A stretch of 64,000 nt of DNA from Chara braunii (taxonomy: Eukaryota > Streptophyta > Charophyceae > Charales > Characeae). Shown in pieces: positions 21,933 through 35,233 of the stretch (positions within the stretch are counted from its first letter, which is position 1; the number at the start of each line of letters is the position of its first letter). The notes under the pieces are model-generated. The model did not search any database, was not told the origin of the DNA, and was given only the letters and a program-made list of their open reading frames with translations. Position numbers and translations under genes: made by a program. The DNA lies in contig BFEA01000057.1 of the NCBI GenBank assembly GCA_003427395.1, positions 1,310,060 to 1,374,059 of the forward strand, read 5' to 3'.

Positions 21933-23422
21933 TGCAAGGAAAATGAGAGAGAGCGAGATGACAGAATCCAGATAGCACAATCACATTGAAAGCAAGAAAG
22001 TCCCACAGTGTCCAGAAAGTAGCATTGCACCAATATTACACCAATGGAGAATCGAAACACTGAAACCGAATGTCAATGAGAGCTTATTCTCGTCCCCACC
22101 GACATACGTATCCAGGCCCTCTCTCCCTACTTGGCGCTCAGTGCCTAGGCTACTCCCTACACAGCTACTTCCTACCTACGAATTGACAATGCAACTGTTG
22201 ACGTCAGCAGCCACCGAAGTACTTGAAGATGCAGATCATCGCCAATACCAGGTATGAGCCCTCACATCATCATCCTCATCTCTCCCTGCCTCTCCCTGTC
22301 CTTGTCTTCCTCCCATGTCTTCTCCCTCATGCATGAAGACCACCACCACCTCCACTGGCTGTCCAAGCCAAGCCCTGACTATGTAGGGCTGGCTATGGCG
22401 CTGCCCTCGGCAGCGCACTGCCTTCTTCCAGCACCCGTGCGCACTGCCTGGCAACTAGCGCCAATGCACTAGCACAGCCCGCGTGCGCCCGCTCAAGCAG
22501 TGCTGCCGCATGTACTGCCTAGTGCCCGAATCCCTCCACCAGTGGCGAGCTCTTTCATTCATGGAAACTGCTCGCCCAGTCTGCTCCCTGGCTGGGCCTC
22601 GTGTATTTTCGGGCCAAAGTGTCTGCGCCAAGGGAGAAAAGGTTAACCGACCCCCCATTTTTCACCTCAAGTTAAGAGCAACTCAAAAGTGCATTTTCAG
22701 GCAATTTTGCCAAAAAACAACTTCATCAAAATTTCAGGATTTTCAGGATGATTAACAGCACAAATTCTAATAACCCAAATGACACTAAATTTGACACACA
22801 GCAAGCTTGTCCCAAAACAAAAACAGGCAAAAAAAAAAATTCCAAAAAAACACAAAATTTGACCCCGAAACCCTAATTTCAGATCATTCATCATTACCCA
22901 GGGCCGAAAAGTGGGGGTCCCCGTTAACCACTTGTGCGCCCAGGCCCATTCAGACAATGGCTTGGGACCGAATTGGTGGAGCCTGCCCAACCACCCAGGA
23001 GTAAACGTGAGGTTCTCCCTGCTTCGCCTGCGCTGCTGGAAGAGCCTAGAAGGCTAAGGAATTATTTATGATTCTCACGAGTATGGAGGATGTAACCAAC
23101 TGGCGCATGGCAACTGTCTGGCGCCAACCAACCTTTGCCAAATTTGACGAACCAAGGCCATATTGAAATTCAGGGGGGCCGCCCTCACTTAGGGCGGGCT
23201 CATGCTTGCTGATAGGGCCCTACAAGGCATGCCAAGGAGCCGCCTCGTCACAAGGCCTAGTCGAAGATCCATGCCCACATGGGGTTTACAAGAGGCTCTG
23301 CTGGGGCCCCTCAGTCTGGTCTCATAGCCCTATAAACAGGCATTGGCACATATTTGCAGGCCCGCCTTCACTTAGGGCGGGCACAACACTTTCAGACACT
23401 GTCGAGGAACTAAATCCTCGCA
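21933..23422 (-). mobile_element. 3' LTR of element J (contains TTAA insert)
   Basis: Reverse-strand LTR, TG start (TGCGAGGATTTAG) at 23,422 and ...ttttccttgCA end at 21,933. It matches 28,107-29,374 through its length, except for an insert at 22,647-22,923. The LTR carries the palindromic-looking 'cccgccctaagtgaag' words, an AG/CT-rich middle and a TATA-like 'cctataaaca'. Possible 5-bp flanks (cccaa left; ccgat to the right of the partner) do not match. Confidence 0.85.
22647..22923. mobile_element. 277-bp TTAA-flanked MITE-like insert
   Basis: Lies between TTAA at 22,643-22,646 and 22,924-22,927. One end reads CCGACCCCCCATTTTTCAC and the other, complemented, CGGGGACCCCCACTTTTCGG: imperfect terminal inverted repeats. 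The interior matches 59,738-60,458 in the opposite orientation. No ORF is present, so a transposase must come from elsewhere. Confidence 0.7.
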
Positions 23423-23435
23423 TACCTTCCCCCTT
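23423..23435 (-). promoter_or_regulatory. Polypurine tract of element J
   Basis: Minus-strand AAGGGGGAAGGTA directly precedes the LTR start TGCGAGG. Confidence 0.7.
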
Positions 23436-26229
23436 AGCTTCGAAAGTCCCGTGAGAAAGCCTTTTATTCAGCTCAAAGTTGTTAGCTTGCTGAGATTTGC
23501 TGGTAATTGTAAGCCTTCTCCCTCGTTTGAACTTCGGAATATACAACTTCACGGCTCCAGAGCTTGTCGTTGATGTCTTCAGCTATGGCTGGGGGCAACA
23601 TGCACCTTCTTTAGGAAGGTACCCAAAGTCGTTGACAGTTGTAAGACAGGGATGGTAAGATAGATGATTGGGTTATTAATGATCTGGACATCACAGGAAA
23701 GAGGACGAATCGTTTGGGGACTCCATCTATGCAGGTCATTGCCCTGCTGTTTACAATCCACCCTGTGAAACGACCGCCAGGATACCCAAATAATCTGAAT
23801 ATAATATTATCAGAGATGTTAGTTTTCCTTCCAAGTGCAGATTATGACACTCAGATTCATTCTCCTACGTGAAGTGTGGTCGGTGGACTGTTATGATCTC
23901 ATATACAAATAGAAAACCTAGTGTAGTCCCTTGTCCACTCCATCTACACTGACAGGCTCCGCTATTAATCGGTTTTCTACTATGAAAGAGTTTGTCGTTG
24001 GTCTATGTTTCAGACTCAACTTTCGACCTGCTTGTCTTCGGGACGATTACCGGAAGACCATTTGCAGTTGAGTAACTATTTGTCCACTCATTCCTTTCCA
24101 CCTTCGTTAGAGAGAGGATCATTTCTAGTATTAATGGTTTTCAGGCGGTCTAGCAATACGTTTACATGTGTCCATCAATGACTAAGTCCTCACAATCTAA
24201 GGGATATCGACTAAGCAGTCATACTTTCAGAACACGTATTGTATGTAACCATCCGGTTCTTGTCTCCTATCTGCTTTCAGATAATTTGTGATGCCAAGAC
24301 GAGACCGATCAAGAGAGGATTTTGACTATCATAGCCGATATCCGAAATTGCTACAGTGGGGTCACTAGAAATCCCTCGTTCCTAACATATGCTGCCACAT
24401 CATGTTATCTTTCTAAAAATATGTTATTCTCAATCATTTATTATAGAATACTCCTAAAAATTCATGTTATTATTATGTTTTTTTCTTTTTTCTTTTTCTT
24501 TCTTTGGATCCTCGGTCTCTACGTCCCCGTTTCTCTCTTATCAATCCATGCATTTGACAATTTATCGGAAGACGCATATGGCCTTATCCATCCCTTCTTC
24601 CCTAGCTTTGTCAGTCGCTGTCCAACATTATTAGGTAGTATTCTATAGGTCTATCCCACAATAGGAGGAATTGTTCCTATCTTTTGAACAACCTCTCTGG
24701 TTTCAACTCCTGAAGGTAAGTAAGAAGTTTGAACTCTCTGTAACACTTATTATCTTACTCTACAGAGAATTGGAGGACCTGCCCCTTCAAGGATTAAGGA
24801 CTTAGTCTATTTCCCACCGTGATTGCCTCTGTCCAACTAGGACATTGCAACCCTGAAGTGGTACATAACACGAAGGTTATGACTTTTCGGCAGCTCAAAT
24901 ATTGTCTTTAGCTGCCTTCCCCCATAGGAGGAAGCCCCGACTACATCTGTCATGTAGTCCTGACACACTAATGCTTTCGTATTGGCTAAGCTAGATACTA
25001 CAGATCGCCTTAGCCGCTGCACACAGTCCCAATGTGCAGACTTATCATCCAACTGCAACTAGTGTAGTCTTAGGTAGAACAATGTTTGCGAGCCCCACGA
25101 CCACCTACATTGTTGTCTACCAGATCCTTGGAACCTTTCACTTGGTCACCCAGGAAGCTAGCAGGTTTCACCATCTAGCTCCTCTAAGGACTCAGACACA
25201 CCTCATGAACAGAGCCTCATGTGGTCCAAATGTGCCTACGGGGTGACTAAGGAGTCAGTAACCTTGGTCGTCTTTTGAGATGGTAAGGGATTCCACCACC
25301 TCAACAAGAGTAGAAGCGGCTACTAGTTCTACAGGCCAGATGTGCTTCCCAAGGAAGTGCTCGCAGTGCTTCCCTAGGTTGAAGGTGCCTTACCCCTCTT
25401 TGGGTTGCATCCCCGTGGTGACCAACCGGTCTGGACCCCTTGCCTTGGTTTGGCCATTCATGCCCTACTCTTTGCTGGTGCAAGCCGGTCTATCCGCACA
25501 TCCCAGACCCTCTCTCATCCTTATAGACGGAGCAGGACCTTTCCCTTGACTCCTAGACTGATTGCCCTTCCGCATACCAATCGCCTTAGCCAAACTACAA
25601 ACGGCCAACACTCCTCCCTCTGGTTTCATGGCCGCCTACTTGCTCTGTCTATACCCCAAAATCGTCCTTCTGTCGATCCCGGGCTCGCTTTTTCTTCCTC
25701 CTATCATCCAAGCCCTCACACACGTTACTTAGCTCGACCACTTAGTCCAAGCCTATTAAAAGAAGAGGAATCGTCTGTAGCCTAATTGGAATCACTTCCT
25801 ACTCCTAATAGAGTGTGAGTAGTGAAGCGAACAGGGATGTAGCACAACGACCACTGCAACACAACTAGTTTTCTCTGTCATGTTGGACAACTTATGAGTT
25901 GCAAGCATTCTTGTCTCATCTCTTCCCCTGACAACAGAAATTGATCAAGAGACCTGGGCTAGCTCAAGAATCAAGATCACGGTTGTGTCCATCGCCCTGT
26001 GCCTACCCATCCAACTACCTTGCTGCAACAACGTTTTCTCCCTTCTCTAGACGCGTGTCTCTGGCTGTGGACCAACCACTTGTGCCTGGATCAAGTTGCC
26101 TAACCTGCTGCACAAGCCGCTGGCCCGGTTGCCGCACTGTAGTTGCAGCAGTTGATATGGGGACAGATGAAGCGGATCCTGAGTCTGCCTGAACCGCCTG
26201 CTGGAAATATGCCGTACTGAGGAACTGAG
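23436..26229. other. Interior of element J, no pol recognised
   Basis: No RT, RNase H, integrase or protease motif was seen in six frames. T-rich run near 24,478-24,505. Element J is therefore probably non-autonomous, or this part is an unrelated insertion. Confidence 0.45.
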
Positions 26230-27220
26230 GGACTGCTCATAGGCAGCAACGACACGGACACACCGGCCACCGCTGGGGAAAACTACAACGGGTTGCGCAG
26301 GCCCCACCGCAGGCTTGAGGCCTCTCTGCGCAGCCAGAATTTAATTCAGACCGGCTATCAATGCGGCTAGCATTCCCTAAGACACGGCCTGTACTTCGGC
26401 CACACTAATTGGACCGAAGTGTCCGCTTATTAGGAGCTTCCACATCCAAAGCTTCCAACTTGCTTAGTTCCACCTCCCTCGCCTGTAGTCTAGGCTTTCT
26501 TCTTCTAGCTCTATTTCGTCTATCCTCTACCTCTTGTATCTGGCGTTGTAACTCTGTGTCAAGGGCATCAATTTCTCTAATCTCGACGTCCCCATTGACA
26601 AGGGTTGTTGTTAATGGTCCTGCACACCAACAAACTGACTAGTGCAAGACTCTGATATGCCCCGACTAACACCTATCGAAGAGGCCTCGAAAGAGACATG
26701 GGACATTACAGAAACGGTAACCTTTGCTGCCTCGGCCTTGGCTCTAACGTGTGTTGATGCCACAACTGCTAGTGCCATCACTGCGTTGGCTGCTGCCACC
26801 TTTACCTTCTGCGAGACCCAACTCTCCTCAGCTGCTCTCCGCTGTCTCCTTTCCTCGCCTGGTCTTTGACACCAAGCAAGTGGTCAGCCGACAAAGTGCT
26901 TGTCCTCTGACAATCCTCCCCTCATCCTAGTCTATATGTCTCAACCTCAGGTTCAATGTCATCTTCACCCCAAGGCTACACGTGGCATGCAATCTGAACT
27001 AGTGTCCTCGCCGGAACCTACCGCAGCGTGGCACCCAACCGCTTAATAAATAACATTAAATATGTGGTCCAGATCTATCAGGAAGCAGTCAAGAGGTAAC
27101 AGTAAATAGTTTCAGACCCCCACAAACAATTTTATTCCTACTTTTGACTAGTCTGAAACAAATGCTTGTAGCAAGAATAAACAACTACTCTATCTGCAAC
27201 AATCTGTTAGTTGTTAGCAG
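26230..27220 (-). pseudogene. Gag remnant of element J, related to H
   Basis: Minus-strand similarity to 3,600-4,480. Shared words are 'cggcctgtacttcggccaca' (26,384 region and 3,647 region) and the block around 'ggcg-tgtaactctg' encoding the coiled-coil ELQRQ part; the 27,073-27,220 block matches 4,361-4,480. Frames are broken by several stops. It shows that J and H shared a gag although their LTR starts differ (TGCGAGG against TGTAATG). Confidence 0.6.
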
Positions 27221-28091
27221 TCCGTCACAGCTAACTAATCAAAAAATAAAAATAAAATCGTTTGTTGAAATGCATGCTGAATGGAAATATTACAATATTG
27301 AACATTTTAGCAATTACTGGAATCTTCCCTCCCCTTGTATCCCTCTTGAGTAGTCACTTTGTGTCAACGTCCCGTAGCGTTGGTTCAGACGGCGTGTCTA
27401 AAGGTGTGCAATCCGGCCCACCCCTGTGCCCCAAGTCTATGCCGAACCTGCCAGCCCCTGCACGTTGTTTACCCTCACATGCAACGAGCCTCTAAAAGGG
27501 CTGGCATGCCCGACATGACCTCTATAGCGCAGCAACAGGACCAACGACTTGTGACAAAGCATGCGTGTACTAGTCCCAACGGGTTGGAATGGTGACCGTG
27601 ACCCGAGTGCTTCGTCCAGGGCCCTTCAGAGGCTTCGCCCATCTCCCACCAGCTTGCTGCCCAGGAAGAATGTCGACTCTCAAGGTTGAGCGCTCGCGAC
27701 ACCTCACATCGAGAGGACTCTCAAGACAAGACTCACTTCCTCATGGTAAGAAGCAACGAAGAGGGTAGATAAGGTGAGGAGCAACGTACCTCATAGTGCT
27801 GCCCCCAACCACAGATTTCTCACTCGTAACCTGTCGTGCATTTATGATGACCAATCGATGCCTCGGCACAACCCACAATGCAATGCAGTTCCACCTCGGC
27901 TTAAATTGCCACGTCAACAAGCTCTCATTATCCAACGTGCACCCCTATGTCACCACATAGCCTCCCAGTCGCACCCCCTCTCAACTCAGGGCCGCCCATG
28001 CTCCAACGCACAAGCATTATCACTGCCCCACCATTTCCCAATGAAGCACCAAACAACTATTGCGAAGGAACCAGTGGAGTGGTTTGAACCT
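27221..28091 (-). repeat. Leader of element J
   Basis: 27,500-28,091 is collinear with the complement of 5,467-5,985. 27,221-27,500 has no match and no gene was seen there. Confidence 0.6.
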
Positions 28092-28103
28092 GCTCCGATA
28101 CCA
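28092..28103 (-). promoter_or_regulatory. Primer-binding site of element J
   Basis: Complement reads TGGTATCGGAGC, one base from the initiator tRNA-Met site TGGTATCAGAGC, three bases from the 5' LTR. Confidence 0.75.
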
Positions 28104-28106
28104 AAT

Positions 28107-29374
28107 TACAAGGAAAATGAGAGATAGCGAGATGACAGAATCCAGATAGCACAATCACATTAAAAGCAAGAAAGTCCCACAATGTCCAAAAAGTAGCATT
28201 GCACCAATATTACACCAATGGAGAATCGAAACACTGAAACCGAATGTCAATGAGAGCTTACTCTCGTCCCCACCAACATACGTANAAAGTAGCATTGCAC
28301 CAATATTACACCAATGGAGAATCGAAACACTGAAACCGAATGTCAATGAGAGCTTACTCTCGTCCCCACCAACATACGTATCCAGGCCCTCTCTCCCTAC
28401 TTGGCACTGAGTGCCCAGGCTACTCCTTACACAACTACTTCCTGCCTATGAATTGACAATGCAACTGTTGACGTCAGCAGCCACTGAAGCACTTGAAGAT
28501 GCAGACCATCGCCAATACCAGGTATGAGCCCTCACATCATCATCCTCATCTCTCCCTGCCTCTCCCTGTCCTTGTCTTCCTCCCACATCTTCTCCCTCAT
28601 GCACGAAGACCACCACCACCTCCACAGGCTGTCCAAGCCAAGCCCTGGCTATGTAGGGCTGGCTATGGCGCTGCCCTCGGCAGCACCCTGCCTTCTTCCA
28701 ACGCCCGTGCACACTACTTGGCAACTAGGGCTAGTGCACTAGCACAGCCCGCGAGCGCCCGCTCAAGCAGTGCTGCCGCATGTACTGCCTAGTGCCCGAA
28801 TCCATCCACCAGTGGCGAGCTTTTTCCTTTATGGAAAGTGCTCGCCCAGTCTGCTCCCTGGTCGGGCCTCGTGTATTTCCAGTAGCTTCCAATCGGGCCA
28901 AAGTGACAATGGCCTGGGACCGAATTGGTTGAGCCTGCCCAACCACCCATGAGTAAACGCAAGGTTCTCCTTGTTTCACCTGTGCTGCTGGAAGAGCCTA
29001 GAAGGCTCAAGAATTATTTCTGATTCTCACGAGTATGGAGAATGTAACCAACTGGCGCATGGCAACTGTCTGGCGACCACCAACCTTTGCCAAATTTGAC
29101 GAACTCAGGCCATATCGAAATTCAGGGGGCCCGCCTTCACTTAGGGCGGGCTCATGCTTGCTGATAGGGCCCTACAAGGCATGCCAAGGAGCCAACTCGT
29201 CACAAGACCTCGTCGAAGATCCATGCCCAGATGGGGTTTACAACAGGCTCTGTTGGGGCCCCTCAGTCTGATCTCATAGCCCTATAAACAGGCATTGGCA
29301 CATATTTGCAGGCCCGCCTTCACTTAGGGCGGGCACGACACTTTTAGACACTACCGAGGAACTAAATCCTCGCA
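28107..29374 (-). mobile_element. 5' LTR of element J
   Basis: Partner of 21,933-23,422, same orientation, 3' end ...ttgTA (CA mutated). A single N at 28,285 is surrounded by an exact 95-bp direct repeat (28,190-28,284 and 28,286-28,380), absent from the other LTR, so real length is about 1,172 bp. Confidence 0.85.
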
Positions 29375-31800
29375 CCGATGATCAGTGTGGAAAAATCTAT
29401 TTTCCTTCGCTATGCTGAGACATGAGAGGGGAATATGCATAACGTTCTGACTCGAGGTCATTGTAAACTTTCGATCTATCAAGGCATGGTAGGCCTTGTG
29501 TTACTTCTTTGGATATTTAGATATGTCTTGAATTACTTGGATTCCTCTGATTTGAGGGGCGCGATTACGCCCTGATTAAGGCTGTTTCAATTTAGCTCTA
29601 GTCAGGGAGGGCACGATTTTTGTGTGATACTGGTGCCAGTTTGAGTTGAGATTGTTCAGCTCTATGTGTGTATATATACTCAAAACCATATTTGTTCGCT
29701 TTTGAGTTGGGATATTACACCCCTGAGTATATATTGAGTTTAGTTTTTACCTAAGACTATTTCTTGTATATGACGATCACAATCACTCTCACATGTGGAG
29801 TTTTATCCTGATGAATGATGGTTTTGTGTGAGAGATGTATGGGAAACATCCCGTGTATTGTGTATTTTGTGAAAATGAATGGATGTGAACTGTCTACTCT
29901 TCGGTATACTCGTGCGGTCTGCCCATGGGCTGATTATAGGGTCGGGTGTAAGGAGAGGAAGCGCAGTCTGTCTTTGTGAAGGGTGTGAGAATCCTAAGGG
30001 TCTCTCGGTTTGAGTTGTTATATGGTTGAGATACCTTCAAGTGGGAAGGTAGTCTTTTGCTTATTTGGAGACCCATCTTCAGAGAGGGAAGATGTTTTAA
30101 AGAGAGGTCGTGAGAAAGTTCATCCTAGAGAGAGAGGGATGTCTGGGAGACCTAATGAGTGAGACCTCCTTCAGATGGAAGGCGGTTAAAAGATTTAATG
30201 GCATGGAAAGTTGAATTTAATAATAGAGTCTGACGAGAAGGACCAAGTTTTTGTTTGGCCATTGGTGAAGTTTTTGAAATATCGCAAGATTGGTTCATTT
30301 GAGAGATGTCATTGAGATGTGTGGCTTTTTGCTCTGATAAAGTTGGGAGGTCACAGCCTTGTAAATCTGGCGGTGATTCTGTTTTGTGAAAGTGGAGAGG
30401 ATGTCATGCTCTCTGTGTTATCCCGCAGAGGAAGGGTAAATGCCTTTTATGTGTGACAGACCTTTATGTAGTCCCGCAATAGGCTTGTATTGTTGCGACA
30501 CACCGTCCAGTCACTTGTGCTAATCTTAAGACATTGGCAGGAATACCAAGCTAACGGTAAAGTTTAGCATTGCTAGGGCGCAACCCTTAGTATTGGTTGC
30601 TGGCCGGCGTAACCTGGCAGCGGGCCCACGTCTCACAAAAGGGTGGGGCCACCTAGGAGGGTTTTACTTCCTGCGAAATGACGTGGGATAAGAGTCGAGT
30701 CAATTGAGTCGTTTTTGAGTCTAAATTGAATGTTTATCAGGAGAATGTCTATCGTGGCGCAACCTGCGAGGACACTACCGCTAAAACAACAATGAGGTGA
30801 GTCGTAGATCTGGCCCGATCGCCCAAACTATGGTGGGCCCCAAGATGGAGACCTGACCTTCCTGTACTAGATTGCAGGAAGAGTCTAAGATAAGTTTTAT
30901 GTATATCTATAAGTTTGATTGTGAGAATTGTTGGGAGGGAGGCGAGAGTGCCTTCAAAGGTCTCGGTTAGGGCCCGCATTCCTAGTTATGGCCCTGCTCG
31001 CAGGGTAGAGACTAGGGACACTTGACGAGAAGTCGACGTTTGTCTAGGACAAAGGGGAGAGGACGATTGAGAGGGTCGTTGAAACTTATGTTGTAGTACA
31101 TATGTCTAGTACACCGGCATCCGACTGTCAGGACAATGGAGACCCAAGTTGGAATTCTGGCAGCATATAGTTGTGTTTGGCATGGATTGTTGGAGACCTC
31201 AAACCAGAGTCCGTTGGCTAATCGGATTGGTTTCCTTTTTCGTCAGCATTTGGATTATGGTTGAACTGATAGCTTTTTGATCCTGCGAAGCGACGGGGAC
31301 GTCGCTGAATAAGGTCCGGTAAGTTGTCGGTGCGAATACCCTTACAAGGCCGCCCAGGTTTTTGCAAGTAACAAAAAATAAGTTTGATTTTAAGTTTATG
31401 TATACCGCGTGAGGCGCGGCTGCGTCTGTGGTTTACGTTGACTGGATGGTTGACTAGAGCAGAGAGTGTGTGGGCGAGCAAGTATGAGGCGGGCGTGATC
31501 TTTTAATTGTTGATGGTTGAAGAGCCCGCGTGATCGCCGACCAAATTTTGTTTATTTTCTGATTAAACTAGGATTAAAAAGATTATGCCTCTTGGTTGGT
31601 GCGCTTGCTGCGACTTGTGCGTACGTGCGGAGGACGACGTCGACGACAGCATGGTTTGGTATAGTTGCGCGTTGGACGCGGAAGGTTGACGACCGTGAGT
31701 TTTGCTGATAGGCCGACCTAAGGGCTTGAAACGTTTCGGTAGATCTGCGTGTCTCATAGTATCCTTTCATTTAGGTGTTAGTCAATACTAGATCCAGACT
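29375..31800. other. No gene recognised
   Basis: Moderately AT-rich, no tandem repeat and no family protein. Short microsatellite-like 'tgtgtgtatatata' near 29,666. Confidence 0.3.
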
Positions 31801-31882
31801 TGGGCTTAGAACTATTGGTTACGGTGTCAGACTCCCATTCGGGAGGTTAAGGGATCGAGATCAAGCGGTGATGACGCGGAGA
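31801..31882 (+). repeat. SINE-like tRNA-related sequence (second)
   Basis: 'attggttacggtgtcagact' then a small stem ctccc-attc-gggag and a B-box-like GATCGAGATC. The order D-arm, anticodon-like stem, T-arm is tRNA-like, but no acceptor stem closes it. Weak. Confidence 0.35.
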
Positions 31883-33728
31883 TATCAGGGTAGCGCGAAG
31901 GGATCCAAGGGTTGAGGGTCCGACAAGGCTATCCCCTTTGGTTTTGCCATCGGTGCAGTCAGGGTGGTACTAACGGATCCTTTTTATTTCGTCCGTCGCT
32001 TTCTGACGATTAAAAGTTTCTTAAATAATTTATTGTTTAGCGTCACGTTATCATTATTTTTGTTTGCTTCGGCGTCCCTTTGACTTGGACGCGACGTCAG
32101 ATTTAGTGGCCGCCACCGCAGTCGTGGGCCTCGAGCGCGCACCCCCTTCGTTTGACACGCGGGTTCTTGCGTATTCAGGATGTTGATGCAGTTCCCTCAC
32201 CCTGTTCATCTTGAAGGTACCGACCGAGGAATTCAGTGTGCATGCGAGCCGGCGGGTGATTAGCCCGCGGGACGGGAGAAACTTGAGTGGCAGGACTTTC
32301 TGCAGGGGTATCGTTCGTTCCCCGCGGTCCGCGGTGGAGGGGTTGGGTGTGAGTATGCCCACAGGACTCTCCTCCGCTTCAGACTTCAAAGTCCTCATTT
32401 GAATACTGGCTACTACCACCGAGGTTCAAGCCTGGCCTCGACCGCCTAGGCCTACACTTGGGCTTGCGGGAGGTCCGCTCCCTTGACCCTGCGGCCTGCT
32501 GCGAGAGGGCAGGATGGACTTTGCCTATTGGTGGGCTGAAGGGATGGCGGGGCCCTACTAGAGGGAAGCGCCGGGGGAAGACTTGGTGGAGGCACACAGA
32601 GGCGGCTGGTGTGCCAATCATTCGGCGAACTTCAGTAAGTGGGGCGAAAAACTAATCGAACCGTCTAGTAGTTCGTTCTATCCGAAGTCTCCCTCGATAC
32701 GTCTGGAGTTGTTAAACACAAGCCGCCGTGGAGCATCCGACTACTGGGCGTTGACGGACGGGGCGCTGTGGGCAGGAGCTGGCACAGACGGGAACGAAGA
32801 AGGAGGAGTCGCATGAGGCAAGAAAGGAGCATAGAAGAGATGAACCGGGCGGGGTTCCACGTCGGATACATGCAACCAAGGGAATGGCGGGGAGCAAGCT
32901 TGGGCGCAGTCAAGAAGACAAAGCACTCTCAATCCAGAGCGGAATCGAGAGAGAGAAGATGCGATCCCAGGGTTTTGGCCCCGGGCGAATCAAATGATAG
33001 GTTTAGTTTTAATGATAAGTTAGTAGATAGGGAGTTAATGAGGAAATGGAGTGCGCAGATGGAGTCGAGAAGGAAGACGAAGGGGACTGAAGTTTAGTTA
33101 AGTCGGCCAATTCTTGATCATTTTCGACAATTTAAGATAGTCAGTTCGGGTTTTGAAGTATGACGAGGGCCAGGTTTGTTCCCAGGCGAAATCGAGGTTG
33201 GAGCAATGGTTTTGGCGGGTTGGGCACATGGGGCTGCACGTGAAAGGAGATATGGAGGAAACGAAGGGGGAAAGATTCATAGTGCCTATGGTCGGTGAAG
33301 GATTTCGACGAAGTAAAAAGTCGACATCGAGGCTTAAGGTGGGGCGAATCCAATGCAAAAGTTAGATCTAGAGATTAGTTGTTAGTTCTAGCTGCATAGG
33401 GAAGAATGATTGCCCGGAGAGAGCGATTTCAGAGAAGCAATGTATACTTCCGATTTCTAGCGGAAGATTCATCACGATTTTGCTCATCCTTCCGATAGGA
33501 GCAACGCGAGGCTAGAAGCGAGGCAGGAACTTACCTATAGGAAGGTGTGCTGCTCATCCTATAAATGGAAGTAGCCTCCCGCTAATTTCGACGTATGTGG
33601 CTGAACTGGCAGTGTGGGATGAACTGAATTCCGAGCTACGGTGTCGAATTGCCCCTTGACCTGGTCGACGGGCGGGGCCAAGTTCGCACAATAAAGAAGC
33701 ATAGGCATAAGGTAGGGAAGTGCATGGT

Positions 33729-33731
<3 letters not shown>
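31883..33731. other. No gene recognised
   Basis: GC-richer than its neighbours. Short open frames exist on both strands (for example 32,054-32,419 minus with a basic Lys/Arg tail) but none matches a family I know. 'ctagcggaagattcatcacg' at about 33,457 belongs to a dispersed motif. Confidence 0.3.

Positions 33732-33799
<68 letters not shown>
33732..33799. repeat. (GA)n microsatellite
   Basis: About 34 uninterrupted GA dinucleotides ending in 'acttacc'. Confidence 0.97.
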
Positions 33800-33804
<5 letters not shown>

Positions 33805-35233
33805 CAGGTCAGGCTGCAGAGGCCGCGCAGCCTCTGCACGAGGGCGCCGTGAATCTCCCCGCATTCTAGCGGAAGATTCACCCCGACTTTGTCCATCTTA
33901 TCGATGGAAGTAGCATGGAGCCAACCACGGGGGAGGGGACTTACCTGCGCAGCTTGTGCCGATCGTCGGGGAGGAAACTGACTCGGTTCTTGTGTCGAGA
34001 GCATGTGGAGCATCGAGAGGTATACTAGGGGAGCTCGTAGGCAGCCGACATACGAATCCGGAAAGGAGTGCCATTAAGGTGGCCGCGGGTATGGACCAAG
34101 AAGGAAGTCTGCACGAAAGGGGGATCCTACTGCCTATCTGACTAGGAGTGTCGGGGACATTACCAATTTGGGTTCTCCTTCGCTAAGTTTTCTGAGCAAC
34201 TTTGTGGAATTGCTATACGTGTTGCGTTTGCTATATAAGTACTATGCCGTGAGTATAAGTACGAGGCGTGCATGCTACCTAAGTCACAATGTTTCTATGC
34301 AGTACGGCGAGATCCTGATTAAAGGAGGAAGGAGATGCGAGAAGGCATACTTACCTGCTGAACGGAGCAAGAAAAGGTGAGCGGCGGGAACTACAAATTC
34401 CCTTTTTGAGTGGCATCACAGTTCGTTGTTGGACGAAGCCACAATAGGTCCGCAGCGAGGTGCAAACTAGGCTGTTAACAGGGCACGGTTCATCTTGCCG
34501 AATGGAGTGGTTACCGCAAGCTAGTGAGCTTACCTGTGAACCTTACGCTTTGAATCGAGAGTTCTGCGGTGGACGGAGCTAGGGGAAGGGGGGGTCTTTG
34601 CCGTGAGTGAAAGTGTCGCCAAGTATTCAACAGTAGGCAGTTGGGCCTCAGGCTGACCAAGCTGCTGAGCATTCATGGCCATCATTGCGGGGCCCTCAGG
34701 CGCATGAAGATTACAAGACCCTCTCCTGCGAGTTGAGTTAGTCCCTCCCCTATATCTCGAGAGTCTGAAACCCCTCATTCTTCCCTTCTTACTTTAAGTC
34801 TAGTCTTGTTCTGAGAGGAAGGCGGCAGGCGAGATTGCAACCCGTAGGACCGCAGCAAGACTTTGTGGGGAGTCAGCCCACCGATTGTGGGAGCTCTGTC
34901 GGAACTCAGGAGGAGTTATGGAGGCAGGGAACTGAAAGGTAACCATTGCTTTCCTTCTATAGACCCAGTGTAACCCATATGCGTACTCCTTGCTATGTTT
35001 GACTAAGTGTACTGCGTGTATCCTTACTTTGACTTTGAGTTTTGACTTTCAGGACTTAAACGAGACTTGAATAAACAAATGTATGGGTAATGTCAGTTTC
35101 AGTTTTGTTGACTGACTAAAAGCAGATTGTGGGATTGCATCTGGGGGAAGGAGGAAGGCAGTATAGCTTATGTCTGACTGGGTCTATCAAAGGCTGGAGG
35201 CCCAGTGCTATGTTTATTTTTGAATTGCCTGGA
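33800..35233. other. No confirmed gene; several minus-strand GT-AG donor-like sites
   Basis: GGTAAG-type donors occur on the minus strand at about 33,530, 33,798, 33,941, 34,350 and 34,529. One follows an 82-codon minus-strand frame (34,530-34,778, ending ...KVHR). Acceptors and a protein family could not be established. Confidence 0.3.

Noticed and set aside
31517-31708. 63-codon plus-strand frame with a hydrophobic middle
   Set aside because: Short, no family match, no upstream signals.
32054-32419. 121-codon minus-strand frame with a basic tail
   Set aside because: No recognised domain and no supporting neighbours; could be chance in GC-richer DNA.
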